The position numbers and the translations under genes are program-made. A stretch of 64,000 nucleotides of DNA. Origin: Halopseudomonas pelagia. GTDB lineage: Bacteria > Pseudomonadota > Gammaproteobacteria > Pseudomonadales > Pseudomonadaceae. The notes under the pieces were generated by a model. That model was not told the origin of the DNA. It saw nothing but the letters and a program-made list of their open reading frames with translations, and did not search any database. The stretch lies in NCBI RefSeq assembly GCF_009497895.1, contig NZ_CP033116.1:248001-312000 (forward strand), given 5' to 3'. Position 1 is the stretch's first letter; each line of letters starts with the position of its first letter. Below are positions 16,919 to 25,512 of the stretch, piece by piece.

Positions 16919-18259
16919 ATGCCCGCCCCGCGTTTCGATCAACTCCACCGCCAGCCCGGCCCGTTTTTTCTGGCGCTGGGCGGTACCGGCATGTTCGGCG
17001 CGAATTTCTACCTGTTCGGTTCTGGCGGGCAGTGGATTGCCGTGGACTGCGGCTTTGCCCTGCAAGCCACGCCCGGCGGCAGTAATCAGGTCTCGGTACC
17101 CAGCCTGGAAGCCCTCGAGAAGTACGACATCAAGCTCTCGGCACTACTGATTACCCATGGGCATGAAGATCATATTGGCGCGATTCCGCACCTTTGGGGA
17201 CAACTGGACTGCCCGCTGTACGCGAGCCCGTTTGCCGCCCGGCTGATTCGTAACAAGCTTGACCCCAATCTGACCTGGCCGCGCCTGCATGAAATAAAGC
17301 CGCTTGAGCCCATTGGCATCGGCGCCTTCCAGGCTGAGTGGATCCCCGTCACGCATTCGATCCCCGAGTCCCATGCGATTGTGCTCGAAGTAGCGGGCAA
17401 ACGTATTTACCACAGCGGCGACTGGAAGCTGGATAACGACCCGGTGGTAGGTGAGTTGACCGCCCAGGCGCGCCTGCAGGCGATTGGCCGAGCTGGGGTG
17501 GATGTGATCATTGGCGACTCGACCAACGCGCCGGTAACCGGGGCCAGCCGATCCGAAGCTGCGGTACAGAACGGTCTGCAGGATGCCATCCGCCCCTGCC
17601 AGCAACGGGTGATAGTGACCTGTTTTGCCAGCAACCTGGCGCGCCTGCATAGCCTGGCCGAGATTGCCTTCGATGCGGGCCGCTATGCCGGACTGCTGGG
17701 CCGCAGTCTGCTGACCATGCATAGCGCCGGCCGCGCGCAGCGCTACCTGAAGGCGCAACCCGGCTTTATCGGACCCTGGGAGCTGGGCTTCCTGCCGCGC
17801 GAGCAGCAGTTATGGATCTGTACCGGTAGCCAGGGCGAACCGGCAGCCGCGCTGGCGCGCCTGTCGAGCGGCAGCCATCCGCATTTGAGCCTGGAAGCCG
17901 GTGATACTGTGCTGTTTTCCTCGCGCCTGATCCCTGGCAATGAAGAAGCTCTGGCCCGGATCAAGGCCGGCTTGAAAGCGCAGAGCGTGCATGTGATCGA
18001 TGATGACATGGCGCCAATCCATGCCTCCGGCCATCCGCCCCAGGAAGACCTGCGCACACTCTATGGTTGGCTGAAAGCGCGCTACCTGCTGCCGGTACAT
18101 GGCGAGCTGTACCACCAGAAGGCGCATATGGAGTTTGGCCGCAGCCTGGGACTCAGTGGCCTGGTACCCAGCAATGGCGAGCTGATCGATCTCAGCTCCC
18201 AGCCCTGCAAGGTCGCTGACCTGCCCTGGGGACTGACAGTCCCGAGCGATAGGCGCTAG
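16919..18259 (+). CDS. Metallo-beta-lactamase fold hydrolase, RNase J-like
   Basis: The 446-residue protein has the MBL zinc motif HGHEDHIGA (H80, H82, D84, H85), the later IYHSGDWKLD, a GDSTNA segment typical of RNase J and beta-CASP enzymes, and the C-terminal motif IHASGHPPQEDLR, close to the HASGHA motif of RNase J. The beta-CASP insert is visible around FASNLARLHSLAEIA. It lacks the long C-terminal domain of Bacillus RNase J1 (about 555 residues). Related short proteins occur in many pseudomonads. A nuclease acting on RNA is the best guess, but other phosphodiesterase substrates are possible. The start at 16919 gives a normal N-terminus. Confidence 0.85.
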   Translation: MPAPRFDQLHRQPGPFFLALGGTGMFGANFYLFGSGGQWIAVDCGFALQATPGGSNQVSVPSLEALEKYDIKLSALLITHGHEDHIGAIPHLWGQLDCPLYASPFAARLIRNKLDPNLTWPRLHEIKPLEPIGIGAFQAEWIPVTHSIPESHAIVLEVAGKRIYHSGDWKLDNDPVVGELTAQARLQAIGRAGVDVIIGDSTNAPVTGASRSEAAVQNGLQDAIRPCQQRVIVTCFASNLARLHSLAEIAFDAGRYAGLLGRSLLTMHSAGRAQRYLKAQPGFIGPWELGFLPREQQLWICTGSQGEPAAALARLSSGSHPHLSLEAGDTVLFSSRLIPGNEEALARIKAGLKAQSVHVIDDDMAPIHASGHPPQEDLRTLYGWLKARYLLPVHGELYHQKAHMEFGRSLGLSGLVPSNGELIDLSSQPCKVADLPWGLTVPSDRR

Positions 18260-18263
18260 CGCC

Positions 18264-18344
18264 AGCCTCAAGCCTCAAGCCTCAAGCCTCAAGCCTCAAG
18301 CCTCAAGTTTGACTCGATCTGCTTAATCTTGCAGCTTGAGGCTT
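18264..18344. repeat. Six tandem AGCCTCA heptamers with an inverted partner, between convergent genes
   Basis: Six perfect head-to-tail copies of AGCCTCA fill 18264-18305. At 18334-18344 the reverse complement GCTTGAGGCTT appears, so the last copies can fold back: AAGCCTCAAG (18298-18307) with CTTGAGGCTT (18335-18344) over a 27-base loop. The array sits exactly between the stop of the RNase J-like gene and the stop of the convergent oxidoreductase. It may act as a two-way transcription end, and the copy number is likely to vary between strains. The unit is too short and has no spacers, so it is not a CRISPR array. Confidence 0.85.
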
Positions 18345-18360
18345 GCAGCTTGCCGCTGCA

Positions 18361-19662
18361 TCAAAACGCTTCCTTGATCTGTTCCCACATCATGCCCATC
18401 GCCAGCAGCGGCGCTCGCAAGTGTTTGCCGCCGGGGAAAGTCATGTGCGGTACCCGGTCGAACAGCTCGAAGCCGCTGCTGGCCTGGCCACTTACGGCCG
18501 CGCCCAGCAGACTCGCCGCCAGGTGCGTGGCATTGATGCCGTGGCCAGCGTAGGCCTGGGCGTAAAAGACGTTGGCCTGCTCCGGCAGCTTGCCGATTTG
18601 CGGCAAGCGGTTGGCACCTATGCCGATCATACCGCCCCACTGATAGTCGATTTTAACCTCGGCCAATTGTGGAAACACGCGCAGCATCTTCGGCCGCATA
18701 TAGGCGGCTATGTCCGCAGGGTCCCGCCCGGAGTAATGGCAGGCACCACCGAACACCAGGCGATGGTCAGCGGACAAGCGGTAATAATCCAAGGCTACAC
18801 GCTGATCACACATCGCCATATTCTGCGGGATCAGGGCACGTGCGCGCTCCTCTCCCAGTGGCTCGGTAGCGATCACATAGCTGCCGGCGGGCAGCACCTT
18901 GCCACTCAGCTGGGGCTGCAGATCGCGCAGGTAGGCATTGCACGCCAGTACCAATTGGCCGGCGTTGACGGTGCCGCTAGCGGTGTGCACTCTGACCCTG
19001 GGGCCATATTCGATGCGGGTTACCTGCGACTGCTCAAATAAACGCACACCCAACTGCTGAGCAACAACCGCTTCACCCAACAACAGATTGAGCGGGTGCA
19101 GATGGCCGGAGCCCATATCCGTCATCGCTCCGGCATAGAAGTCGGAGTTCACCACCTGATGCACCTCGGCGGCTTCAAGAATGCGCATCTCGGCGCCGTA
19201 ACCCAGCTCGCGCAGCTCCTGCATCTCGGCGCGAAAAGCATCCAGATGCCGCGGCTTGTTCGCCAGGTCGGCGTAGCCCCAGGTCAGATCGCAGGCGATA
19301 TCGTGCTTCTCGACCCGGCGCTTGACCAACTGCACGGCTTCCAGCCCCATCAGCTTGAGCTCGCGCACACCCTGCTCACCAATCACATTGGTGAACTGCT
19401 CCAGGCCATGGCCGACGCCACGAATCAACTGCCCACCATTGCGTCCACTGGCACCCCAGCCGATCTGACTGGCCTCCAGCAACACCACCGACAACCCACG
19501 TTCGGCCAGTTCGATAGCAGTATTCACCCCGGTATAGCCGCCGCCGACGATGCATACGTCCGCCTCCACAACCCCAGCAAGGGGCGGGCAGTTCAGACGC
19601 ATATTGGCGGAAGCGATATACCAGGAGGGGGCTGGCTGGTTTTGCGGAGTCAGAGAAAGCAT
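18361..19662 (-). CDS. FAD-dependent amine oxidoreductase, PuuB/PA5309-like
   Basis: The 433-residue flavoprotein belongs to the DAO/DadA superfamily. The FAD-binding Rossmann motif reads ADVCIVGGGYTGVNTAIELAERGLSVVLLEA near residues 31-62, followed by GWGASGRNGGQ, which is typical of gamma-glutamylputrescine oxidase and related glycine-oxidase-like enzymes. The C-terminal FAD contact reads YAGHGINATHLAASLLG. It probably oxidises an amine or D-amino acid to a keto compound and ammonia, passing electrons to oxygen or quinone. It follows the Lrp-type regulator gene by 57 bases on the same strand, the same arrangement I recall for PA5309 and PA5308 in P. aeruginosa. The exact substrate is unknown. 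Confidence 0.85.
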   Translation of the reverse strand: MLSLTPQNQPAPSWYIASANMRLNCPPLAGVVEADVCIVGGGYTGVNTAIELAERGLSVVLLEASQIGWGASGRNGGQLIRGVGHGLEQFTNVIGEQGVRELKLMGLEAVQLVKRRVEKHDIACDLTWGYADLANKPRHLDAFRAEMQELRELGYGAEMRILEAAEVHQVVNSDFYAGAMTDMGSGHLHPLNLLLGEAVVAQQLGVRLFEQSQVTRIEYGPRVRVHTASGTVNAGQLVLACNAYLRDLQPQLSGKVLPAGSYVIATEPLGEERARALIPQNMAMCDQRVALDYYRLSADHRLVFGGACHYSGRDPADIAAYMRPKMLRVFPQLAEVKIDYQWGGMIGIGANRLPQIGKLPEQANVFYAQAYAGHGINATHLAASLLGAAVSGQASSGFELFDRVPHMTFPGGKHLRAPLLAMGMMWEQIKEAF

Positions 19663-19692
19663 CGAACGGTCCGTTTGAAATAGCGAATTAAT

Positions 19693-19708
19693 GTAAATTA
19701 AATTTTAC
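19693..19708. promoter_or_regulatory. AT-rich imperfect dyad, possible Lrp-type site
   Basis: GTAAA (19693-19697) and TTTAC (19704-19708) flank an AT-only 6-base centre in the 57-base gap upstream of the oxidoreductase gene. Lrp-family regulators, such as the one encoded next door, often bind sites of this type. The match is imperfect and the assignment is a guess. Confidence 0.3.
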
Positions 19709-19719
19709 GCAGGATAGCA

Positions 19720-20214
19720 CTAATCACTTTCCGGTACAGGTATCGCGAGGCTTTCCTTGATCTCTTCCATGACGATATAACTCTTTGACTCCCTTACGCC
19801 GGGCAGTTTCAACAGAATATCGCCGAGCAACTTGCGGTAGGAAGCCATTTCCGAAATACGCGCCTTGATCAGGTAATCAAAATCACCCGAGACCAGATGA
19901 CACTCCAGCACATGTGGCAGCTTGATCGCTGCACGACGGAACTCGTCAAAAATATCCGCCGACTTGGAAGACAGGCTGATTTCGACAAATACCAACAGAC
20001 TGGCCTCAAGCTTCTGTGGATTGAGCTGAGCGCCATAGCCCAGAATAAACTTCTCCCGCTCCAGGCGTTTAACCCGTTCCATGCACGGCGTGGTGGATAA
20101 TCCGACCCGCTCACCCAAGTCCACATAAGACATTCGACCCTCGGCCTGCAGCAGCCGCAGAATATGCCGATCGATCTTGTCCAGCTCGCGGCTTGAAGCT
20201 CTACGTGTTTTCAT
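19720..20214 (-). CDS. dadR: Lrp/AsnC-family regulator, DadR-like
   Basis: The 164-residue protein has the N-terminal helix-turn-helix of Lrp (LDKIDRHILRLLQAEGRMSYVDLGERVGLSTTPCMERVKRLER) and a C-terminal RAM domain (VFVEISLSSKSADIFDEF, ECHLVSGDFDYLIKA) that senses amino acids and builds octamers. It is divergent from dadA with a 147-base shared promoter region, the layout seen in P. aeruginosa and enterics, where Lrp-type DadR controls dadAX in response to alanine. Local control of dadA and of the downstream oxidoreductase is therefore likely. Confidence 0.88.
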   Translation of the reverse strand: MKTRRASSRELDKIDRHILRLLQAEGRMSYVDLGERVGLSTTPCMERVKRLEREKFILGYGAQLNPQKLEASLLVFVEISLSSKSADIFDEFRRAAIKLPHVLECHLVSGDFDYLIKARISEMASYRKLLGDILLKLPGVRESKSYIVMEEIKESLAIPVPESD

Positions 20215-20361
20215 GAAAAAACTCTTCCAGGCGGATTAATTCAGAATAAACCACTGCACTTTACCTTTTTTTCAAACCAAGCCACTGCTCAACAGCTCTT
20301 AGAATAGCAATATCGCCCACATGGGCAAATTGCCTTTTCGGTTTGAGACGGAGTGAAGGTC

Positions 20362-21660
20362 ATGCACGTAATGATTCTCGGCAGCGGCGTTATTGGTGTG
20401 ACCAGCGCCTGGTATCTGGCCAAGGCCGGACATCAGGTCACGGTGATCGACCGACAGCCCGGCCCTGGCCTGGAAACCAGCTTCGGCAACGCCGGCATGA
20501 TTTCCCCCGGTTACTCCGCGCCCTGGGCTGCGCCGGGCGTACCGGTCAAGGCGCTGAAGTGGATGACCGCGCAGCATGCGCCCCTGGCCATCACCCCAAC
20601 CGCCGATCCCCACCAGTATCGCTGGATGATGCAGATGCTCGGCAACTGTACCCAGGCCCGCTATGCGGTGAACAAGGAACGCATGATGCGCTTGGCCGAA
20701 TACAGCCGCGACTGCCTGATGGGGCTGCGCGAGGAAGCCGGGGTCGAGTACGAACACCGCGAAAAGGGCACACTGCAGCTGTTCCGCACGCAGAAGCAAC
20801 TCGACGCCGCCGCGCAAGACATGGCCGTGCTGGAGAGTTGCGGCGTACCTTATCAACTGCTCGACCGCGCCGGTTGCGTCAATTACGAACCGGGCCTGGC
20901 GCCCAGCGCCGAGAAAATCGTTGGCGGCCTGCGGCTACCCAACGATGAAACCGGAGACTGCCATCTGTTTACCACCAGCCTGGCGGCCAAGTGCGCGGAG
21001 CAGGGCGTGGTATTCCGCTATAACCTGAATATCCAGGAACTGCTGACCGACGGCGATCGCATTACCGGCGTACTCGCCGATGATCAGGTGCTGCAAGCCG
21101 ACAGCTACGTCCTGGCCTTGGGCAGCTACTCGCCGCAACTGCTGCGCCCACTGGGCATCGAGGCGCCAATTTACCCGGTCAAGGGTTACTCGCTGACCCT
21201 GCCGGTCGCCAACGATGCCATGGCGCCGGTGTCCACGGTCATGGACGAAACCTACAAGGTGGCCATGACGCGCTTTGCCGACCGCATCCGGGTTGGCGGC
21301 ATGGCCGAACTGAGCGGATTCGACAGCAGCCTGCGGGCCAAACGCCGCGCTACACTGGAGATGGTGGTCAGCGACCTGTTTCCCCAGGGCGGGCAGTTGC
21401 AGGAGGCCAGTTTCTGGACCGGTTTCCGGCCAATGACCCCGGACGGCACGCCGATTATCGGCGCCAGCCCGTTGCGTAACCTGTTTTTGAACACCGGTCA
21501 CGGCACACTCGGCTGGACCATGTCCTGCGGCTCCAGCCAATTGCTTGCCGATCTGATCGGCGGTCGCACCCCGGCCATTCGCACCGAAGGTCTGGGCCTG
21601 GACCGTTACACCACTCACAAGGAGATTCGCCGGCATGTCAGTACAGCGCTTGCACACTAA
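20362..21660 (+). CDS. dadA: D-amino acid dehydrogenase small subunit DadA
   Basis: DadA is a membrane-associated FAD enzyme that oxidises D-alanine and other D-amino acids to keto acids, feeding electrons to the respiratory chain. The 432-residue product has the FAD motif [27 protein letters not shown] at the N-terminus, then [24 protein letters not shown], a DadA signature, and a C-terminal [18 protein letters not shown] 20362 is preferred over GTG 20353 because GGAG at 20350-20353 sits 8 bases from the ATG and overlaps the GTG; it also gives the usual DadA length. The end overlaps the next gene by 26 bases. Confidence 0.95.
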   Translation: MHVMILGSGVIGVTSAWYLAKAGHQVTVIDRQPGPGLETSFGNAGMISPGYSAPWAAPGVPVKALKWMTAQHAPLAITPTADPHQYRWMMQMLGNCTQARYAVNKERMMRLAEYSRDCLMGLREEAGVEYEHREKGTLQLFRTQKQLDAAAQDMAVLESCGVPYQLLDRAGCVNYEPGLAPSAEKIVGGLRLPNDETGDCHLFTTSLAAKCAEQGVVFRYNLNIQELLTDGDRITGVLADDQVLQADSYVLALGSYSPQLLRPLGIEAPIYPVKGYSLTLPVANDAMAPVSTVMDETYKVAMTRFADRIRVGGMAELSGFDSSLRAKRRATLEMVVSDLFPQGGQLQEASFWTGFRPMTPDGTPIIGASPLRNLFLNTGHGTLGWTMSCGSSQLLADLIGGRTPAIRTEGLGLDRYTTHKEIRRHVSTALAH

Positions 21661-21991
21661 TGAACGCATGAGCCAGATCGTTATTCACCAGGACACCGTC
21701 TATCTGGCCGGCCAGGTGGCGGCCGATGATGATCTGGACAAGAACGCGGAAACGCAGACCCGCAGCACCCTCCAGGCCATCGAAAAACTGCTGGCCGAGG
21801 CTGGCACTGACCAGACGAAAATACTCTCGGTGACCATCTACCTGAAGGACATCAATGCCGATTTCGAGGCAATGAATCGGGTCTGGGACGAGTGGCTGCC
21901 CGCCGGTACCGCCCCTGCACGCGCGACCGTCCAGGCGCTGCTCTGCGAGCCGGAGATCCTGGTAGAGATGTCGGTGATCGCCGCGGTCTGA
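21635..21991 (+). CDS. RidA/YjgF-family imine deaminase (dad operon)
   Basis: The 118-residue protein belongs to the RidA family, which hydrolyses reactive enamine and imine intermediates released by PLP and FAD enzymes. It has the expected [36 protein letters not shown] and [34 protein letters not shown], with the substrate-binding arginine in PARAT. It overlaps the end of dadA by 26 bases and precedes dadX, as in P. aeruginosa (PA5303). Imino acids made by DadA are a plausible substrate. The family is clear; the subgroup is not archetypal RidA. Confidence 0.9.
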   Translation: MSVQRLHTNERMSQIVIHQDTVYLAGQVAADDDLDKNAETQTRSTLQAIEKLLAEAGTDQTKILSVTIYLKDINADFEAMNRVWDEWLPAGTAPARATVQALLCEPEILVEMSVIAAV

Positions 21992-22053
21992 ACGGTACCC
22001 TCTCGGCGGCCCTGATTCCCGTGCGGCATCCGGGTCTGATAATCTAGGCCTTG

Positions 22054-22080
22054 GCGGGGCTGTCCAGCCCCGCATTTTTT
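22054..22080 (+). terminator. Strong intrinsic terminator or attenuator just before dadX
   Basis: GCGGGGCT (22054-22061) and AGCCCCGC (22066-22073) form a perfect 8-bp GC-rich stem with a GTCC loop, followed by A and six T residues (22075-22080). The dadX ATG is only 14 bases further on. The hairpin therefore ends the dadA-ridA transcript or acts as an attenuator for dadX. Confidence 0.88.
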
Positions 22081-22093
22081 ACAAGAAGCCAGC

Positions 22094-23185
22094 ATGCGCC
22101 CAGCCCACGCCCTGATCGATCTCGACGCCCTGCGCCACAACTATCGGTTTGCCAAAAGCCTGAGCAAAAGCCGCGCCTTTGCCGTTATCAAGGCCAATGC
22201 CTATGGCCATGGCGCGGTGGAATGCGCCCAGGCCCTGGCAGATGACGCCGATGCCTTTGCTGTCGCCTGTATCGAAGAAGCATTGCAGCTGCGCGCCGCC
22301 GGAATTCAACAGCCGATCCTGTTGCTGGAAGGCTGGTTCGAAGCCAGCGAATTGCCGCTGATCGTTGAGCACCAACTCTGGTGCGTGGTGCACCACCACG
22401 GCCAGGTCCAGGAACTGCTGGCAGCTCAGCTCGGCGCGCCGCTGCATATCTGGCTGAAACTGGATAGCGGCATGCACCGCGTGGGCTTTTCTCCCGCGGA
22501 ATATGCCGGCCTCTGGCAGCAATTGGAGCGCAGCCAGAACGTTGCCCGCCTGGCCAGCATGACGCATTTTTCCCGCGCGGATGAACCTGAAACCGGCCGC
22601 ACCGAGGAGCAGCTGGCGACCTTCGAGCGCGTAACCCGGGATCTGAAGGGCCCAACCAGCCTGTGCAATTCGCCGGGCATACTGGCCTGGCCACAAGCCC
22701 ACGGCGATTGGCTGCGGCCGGGCATCATGCTCTATGGCGCAACACCCTTTGAGTTCGAACAGGAACATGCTGCCCGGCTCAAACCGGTCATGCAGCTGCA
22801 ATCCAAGGTGATCGCCGTGCGCGAATTGCCCGTTGGCGAGCCGATTGGTTATGGTTCACGCTTCATCACCCAGCGACCCACCCGGGTCGGCGTGGTTGCC
22901 ATGGGCTATGCCGACGGCTACCCGCGCCACGCTACAGACGGCACGCCGGTGCTGGTAGACGGCCAGCGCAGCCAGATAATCGGCCGGGTATCGATGGACA
23001 TGCTCACCCTGGATCTGACCGACCTGCCGCAATCCGGCCTGGGCAGCAACGTGCGCCTGTGGGGCGCGGGCTTGAATGCCAGCGAAGTTGCCAGCCACGC
23101 CGGCACCATTGCCTACCAACTGTTCTGCAATCTCAATCGCGTGCCGCGGCGCTTTATTTCTTCGACTTCTTCTTTTTCCACTTGA
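22094..23185 (+). CDS. dadX: Catabolic alanine racemase DadX
   Basis: This PLP enzyme converts L-alanine to D-alanine, which DadA then oxidises; D-alanine is also a cell-wall precursor. The 363-residue protein has the PLP lysine K33 in FAVIKANAYGHG, the HIWLKLDSGMHRVGF segment, SRADEPE, and Y272 in MGYADGYPRHA as the second catalytic base. The C-terminus is odd: after the usual NLNRVPRRF it runs on with about seven serine- and threonine-rich residues and overlaps the convergent nitrilase gene by 32 bases. Family members normally end close to RVPRRY plus a few residues. Confidence 0.94.
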   Translation: MRPAHALIDLDALRHNYRFAKSLSKSRAFAVIKANAYGHGAVECAQALADDADAFAVACIEEALQLRAAGIQQPILLLEGWFEASELPLIVEHQLWCVVHHHGQVQELLAAQLGAPLHIWLKLDSGMHRVGFSPAEYAGLWQQLERSQNVARLASMTHFSRADEPETGRTEEQLATFERVTRDLKGPTSLCNSPGILAWPQAHGDWLRPGIMLYGATPFEFEQEHAARLKPVMQLQSKVIAVRELPVGEPIGYGSRFITQRPTRVGVVAMGYADGYPRHATDGTPVLVDGQRSQIIGRVSMDMLTLDLTDLPQSGLGSNVRLWGAGLNASEVASHAGTIAYQLFCNLNRVPRRFISSTSSFST

Positions 23186-24695
23186 GCGTGAACAGGTCGT
23201 TGCGGCGATCCTTGAGGTTGGTCACCGAACCTTCGTTGCGCACCAGCTTCAAGCGGTTGTAGTCCAGGTCAGAGAAGAAAATCATCTCGGTATTTGGCGT
23301 GGTTTCGTTGAGCACCGCGTCGTGCGGGAACGGGAAGTCCGACGGCGAGAACACCGCCGACTGGGCGTACTGAATCCCCAGGTTCTCGATCGATGGCACG
23401 TTGCCGACGCTGCCGCAGAGCACCACGTAGCATTCGTTCTCGATGGCCCGGGCATGGGCGCAATGGCGCACGCGCAGATAGCCGTTCTTGGTGTCGGTCC
23501 AGAAGGGTACAAACAGCAGATCCATATCCTGATCGGCCAGCAGCCGTCCCAGCTCAGGGAATTCGACGTCGTAACAGATCAGAATACCAACGCGGCCGGC
23601 ATCGGTATCGAACACCTGCAGATCGTCACCACCCTGGATAATCCAGTCGCGACGCTCCTGCGGAGTGATATGCAGCTTGGCCTGACGCTCTTCGGAGCCA
23701 TCGCGGCGCAGCAGGTAGGCAACGTTGTACAGCCGCCCGTCCTTGCCTTCCTCTACCATGGAACCGGCAATGATGTTGATGTTGTAACTGACCGCCATGC
23801 GCAACATCTCCGAACGGAAACGCTCGGTAAAGCTGCTCAGGAAACGAATCGCCTCCACATCGTCGGTCTGGTCACGCAAGCCCATCAACGGCGCATTGAA
23901 CAGCTCGGGGAACACCGCAAAGTCACTGCCGTAATCCGACAGTGCATCAACGTAATACTCGACCTGTTCCAGCACCGCCTCGACCGACGCAAAACGCCGC
24001 ATCTGCCACTGCACAGCGCCTACGCGCACCTGGGTGCGGTTGATCTGCAGCAGCGATTCATGCGCTTCATAGAGAATGTTGTTCCACTCAAGCAGCGTGG
24101 CATAGCCCATGGACTTCTTGTCTTCGGGCAGGTAGCGGCGCAGCAGTCGCTTGACCTGAAAGTCATTGGACAGCTGGAATGACAAGATCGGGTCATGCAC
24201 TTCCTTGCGATCCACAGCCTCGATGTATTCGCTGGGCTTCATCTCATCGGCATGCAGGTGATAACCGGGAATACGACCACCGGCCAGAATCGCCTGCAAA
24301 TTCCGCGAGCGGCACAATTCCTTGCGCGCCTCATACAGCCGGCGGCCAAGGCGATGACCGCGATACTCGGGATCGATCAGGACGTCCAGACCGTAGATAG
24401 CATCGCCATCGGCCTTGTTCGGGATAATCTCGGTGGTGCCGATCAGATCCTGATACCGGTGCGGGTCGGAAAACACGTCGTAATCGACCATCACGCTCAG
24501 TGCCACGCCGATCAGTTTGTCGGCATCCACCAACGCCAGCTGGCCGTCAGGAAAATCGCTGATCAGTCGCGAAATGGTCTTTTTTGGCCAGGCACCGCCA
24601 ATATCGTCATATACCTTGTCCATCAACACCTTGAGCTGCGGATAATCACTGGGTTGCAGTGTGCGCAGGGTAAGGTGCAGGTCTTCCAGATCCAT
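23154..24695 (-). CDS. GNAT acetyltransferase / carbon-nitrogen hydrolase fusion protein
   Basis: The 513-residue protein joins two enzyme domains. Residues ~1-200 are a GNAT acetyltransferase with the acetyl-CoA loop DPEYRGHRLGRRLYEARKEL. Residues ~225-500 are a nitrilase-superfamily domain with the catalytic triad: Glu in AVFPELFNAPL, Lys in RQAKLHITPQERRDW, and Cys in VGILICYDVEFPELGRL. Such fusions are widespread in bacteria and their substrates are largely unknown; an amide or carbamoyl compound is expected. I chose ATG 24695 because GAGGA lies 7 bases before it; the frame is open to 24728 without a better site. The basic tail KWKKKKSKK overlaps dadX. Confidence 0.9.
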   Translation of the reverse strand: MDLEDLHLTLRTLQPSDYPQLKVLMDKVYDDIGGAWPKKTISRLISDFPDGQLALVDADKLIGVALSVMVDYDVFSDPHRYQDLIGTTEIIPNKADGDAIYGLDVLIDPEYRGHRLGRRLYEARKELCRSRNLQAILAGGRIPGYHLHADEMKPSEYIEAVDRKEVHDPILSFQLSNDFQVKRLLRRYLPEDKKSMGYATLLEWNNILYEAHESLLQINRTQVRVGAVQWQMRRFASVEAVLEQVEYYVDALSDYGSDFAVFPELFNAPLMGLRDQTDDVEAIRFLSSFTERFRSEMLRMAVSYNINIIAGSMVEEGKDGRLYNVAYLLRRDGSEERQAKLHITPQERRDWIIQGGDDLQVFDTDAGRVGILICYDVEFPELGRLLADQDMDLLFVPFWTDTKNGYLRVRHCAHARAIENECYVVLCGSVGNVPSIENLGIQYAQSAVFSPSDFPFPHDAVLNETTPNTEMIFFSDLDYNRLKLVRNEGSVTNLKDRRNDLFTLKWKKKKSKK

Positions 24696-24849
24696 TCGGC
24701 AATCCTCATTTTCTATCATGGCAAACAATCGGCCATATGACCGCGTATGTTAACAGGTGTTCAAGCATCCCCGTTGATGCGTTGTAAATTCTGAACAGTC
24801 ATGCAATCATTCTGGCCATTACCCGCTGAGCTGCTTGGAGGAATCGATA

Positions 24850-25398
24850 TTGGACGTGGGTGCCCGACTCAAAACCATAAGAAAGCTCAAGGGCCTGTCC
24901 CAACGTGAACTGGCCAAACGAGCAGGCGTAACCAACAGCACTATTTCCATGATCGAGAAAAACAGCGTCAGCCCTTCGGTAAGCTCGTTAAAAAAGGTGC
25001 TGGCTGGCATCCCGATGTCGCTGGTGGATTTCTTCTCCCTTGAAGTCGAAGACGACAACCCACGCAAGGTCGTCTACCGTGCCGAAGAACTGCTCGACAT
25101 AGGCGCCGGCGAGGTGACCATGAAACTGGTCGGCAAGGGCCACGCCAACCGCGCGTTCTCCTTCCTCAACGAAACCTATCCACCCGGCTCCGATACCGGC
25201 CCGGACATGCTCAATCATGACGGCGAAGAAGCCGGCACCGTGGTCAGTGGCCAGCTCGAAGTGACTGTTGGCAACGAAGTATTCGTGCTGGATACCGGCG
25301 ACAGTTACTACTTCGACAGCAATCAGCCGCACCGCTTTCGTAATCCCTTTGACGTACCCTGCCTGCTGATCAGCGCGACCACGCCGGCCAACTTTTAA
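24850..25398 (+). CDS. XRE-family regulator with cupin domain, PuuR/PA5301-like
   Basis: The 182-residue regulator has an N-terminal helix-turn-helix (LKTIRKLKGLSQRELAKRAGVTNSTISMIEKNSVSPSVSSLKKVL) and a C-terminal cupin (EEAGTVVSGQLEVTVGNEVFVLDTGDSYYFDSNQPHRF) that would bind a small ligand. Such proteins control polyamine or amino acid catabolism; PA5301 stands downstream of dadX in P. aeruginosa. The start is a TTG at 24850: GGAGG at 24837-24841 is 8 bases upstream of it, while the longer reading begins inside that ribosome site. It probably regulates amine-oxidising genes of this region, which is an inference from context. Confidence 0.87.
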   Translation: MDVGARLKTIRKLKGLSQRELAKRAGVTNSTISMIEKNSVSPSVSSLKKVLAGIPMSLVDFFSLEVEDDNPRKVVYRAEELLDIGAGEVTMKLVGKGHANRAFSFLNETYPPGSDTGPDMLNHDGEEAGTVVSGQLEVTVGNEVFVLDTGDSYYFDSNQPHRFRNPFDVPCLLISATTPANF

Positions 25399-25512
25399 GC
25401 CGTTCCGAGCACTGCCGGGGCGACGCAAGCCGTTCCCGGTCGCCGGTCACTCCCGGCACGAATAAAACAGTCTAAACTGGGCCCTGCGTACCCTTACCCA
25501 GGAGCTATACCC

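Noticed and set aside
18264..18307. Tandem repeats that could be read as a CRISPR array
   Set aside because: The unit is only 7 bases, copies touch one another with no spacers, and no cas genes are near.
23076..24182. Plus-strand open frame of 368 codons opposite the nitrilase fusion
   Set aside because: The minus-strand gene has intact catalytic motifs in both domains. The plus-strand reading has no recognisable domain and no ribosome site.
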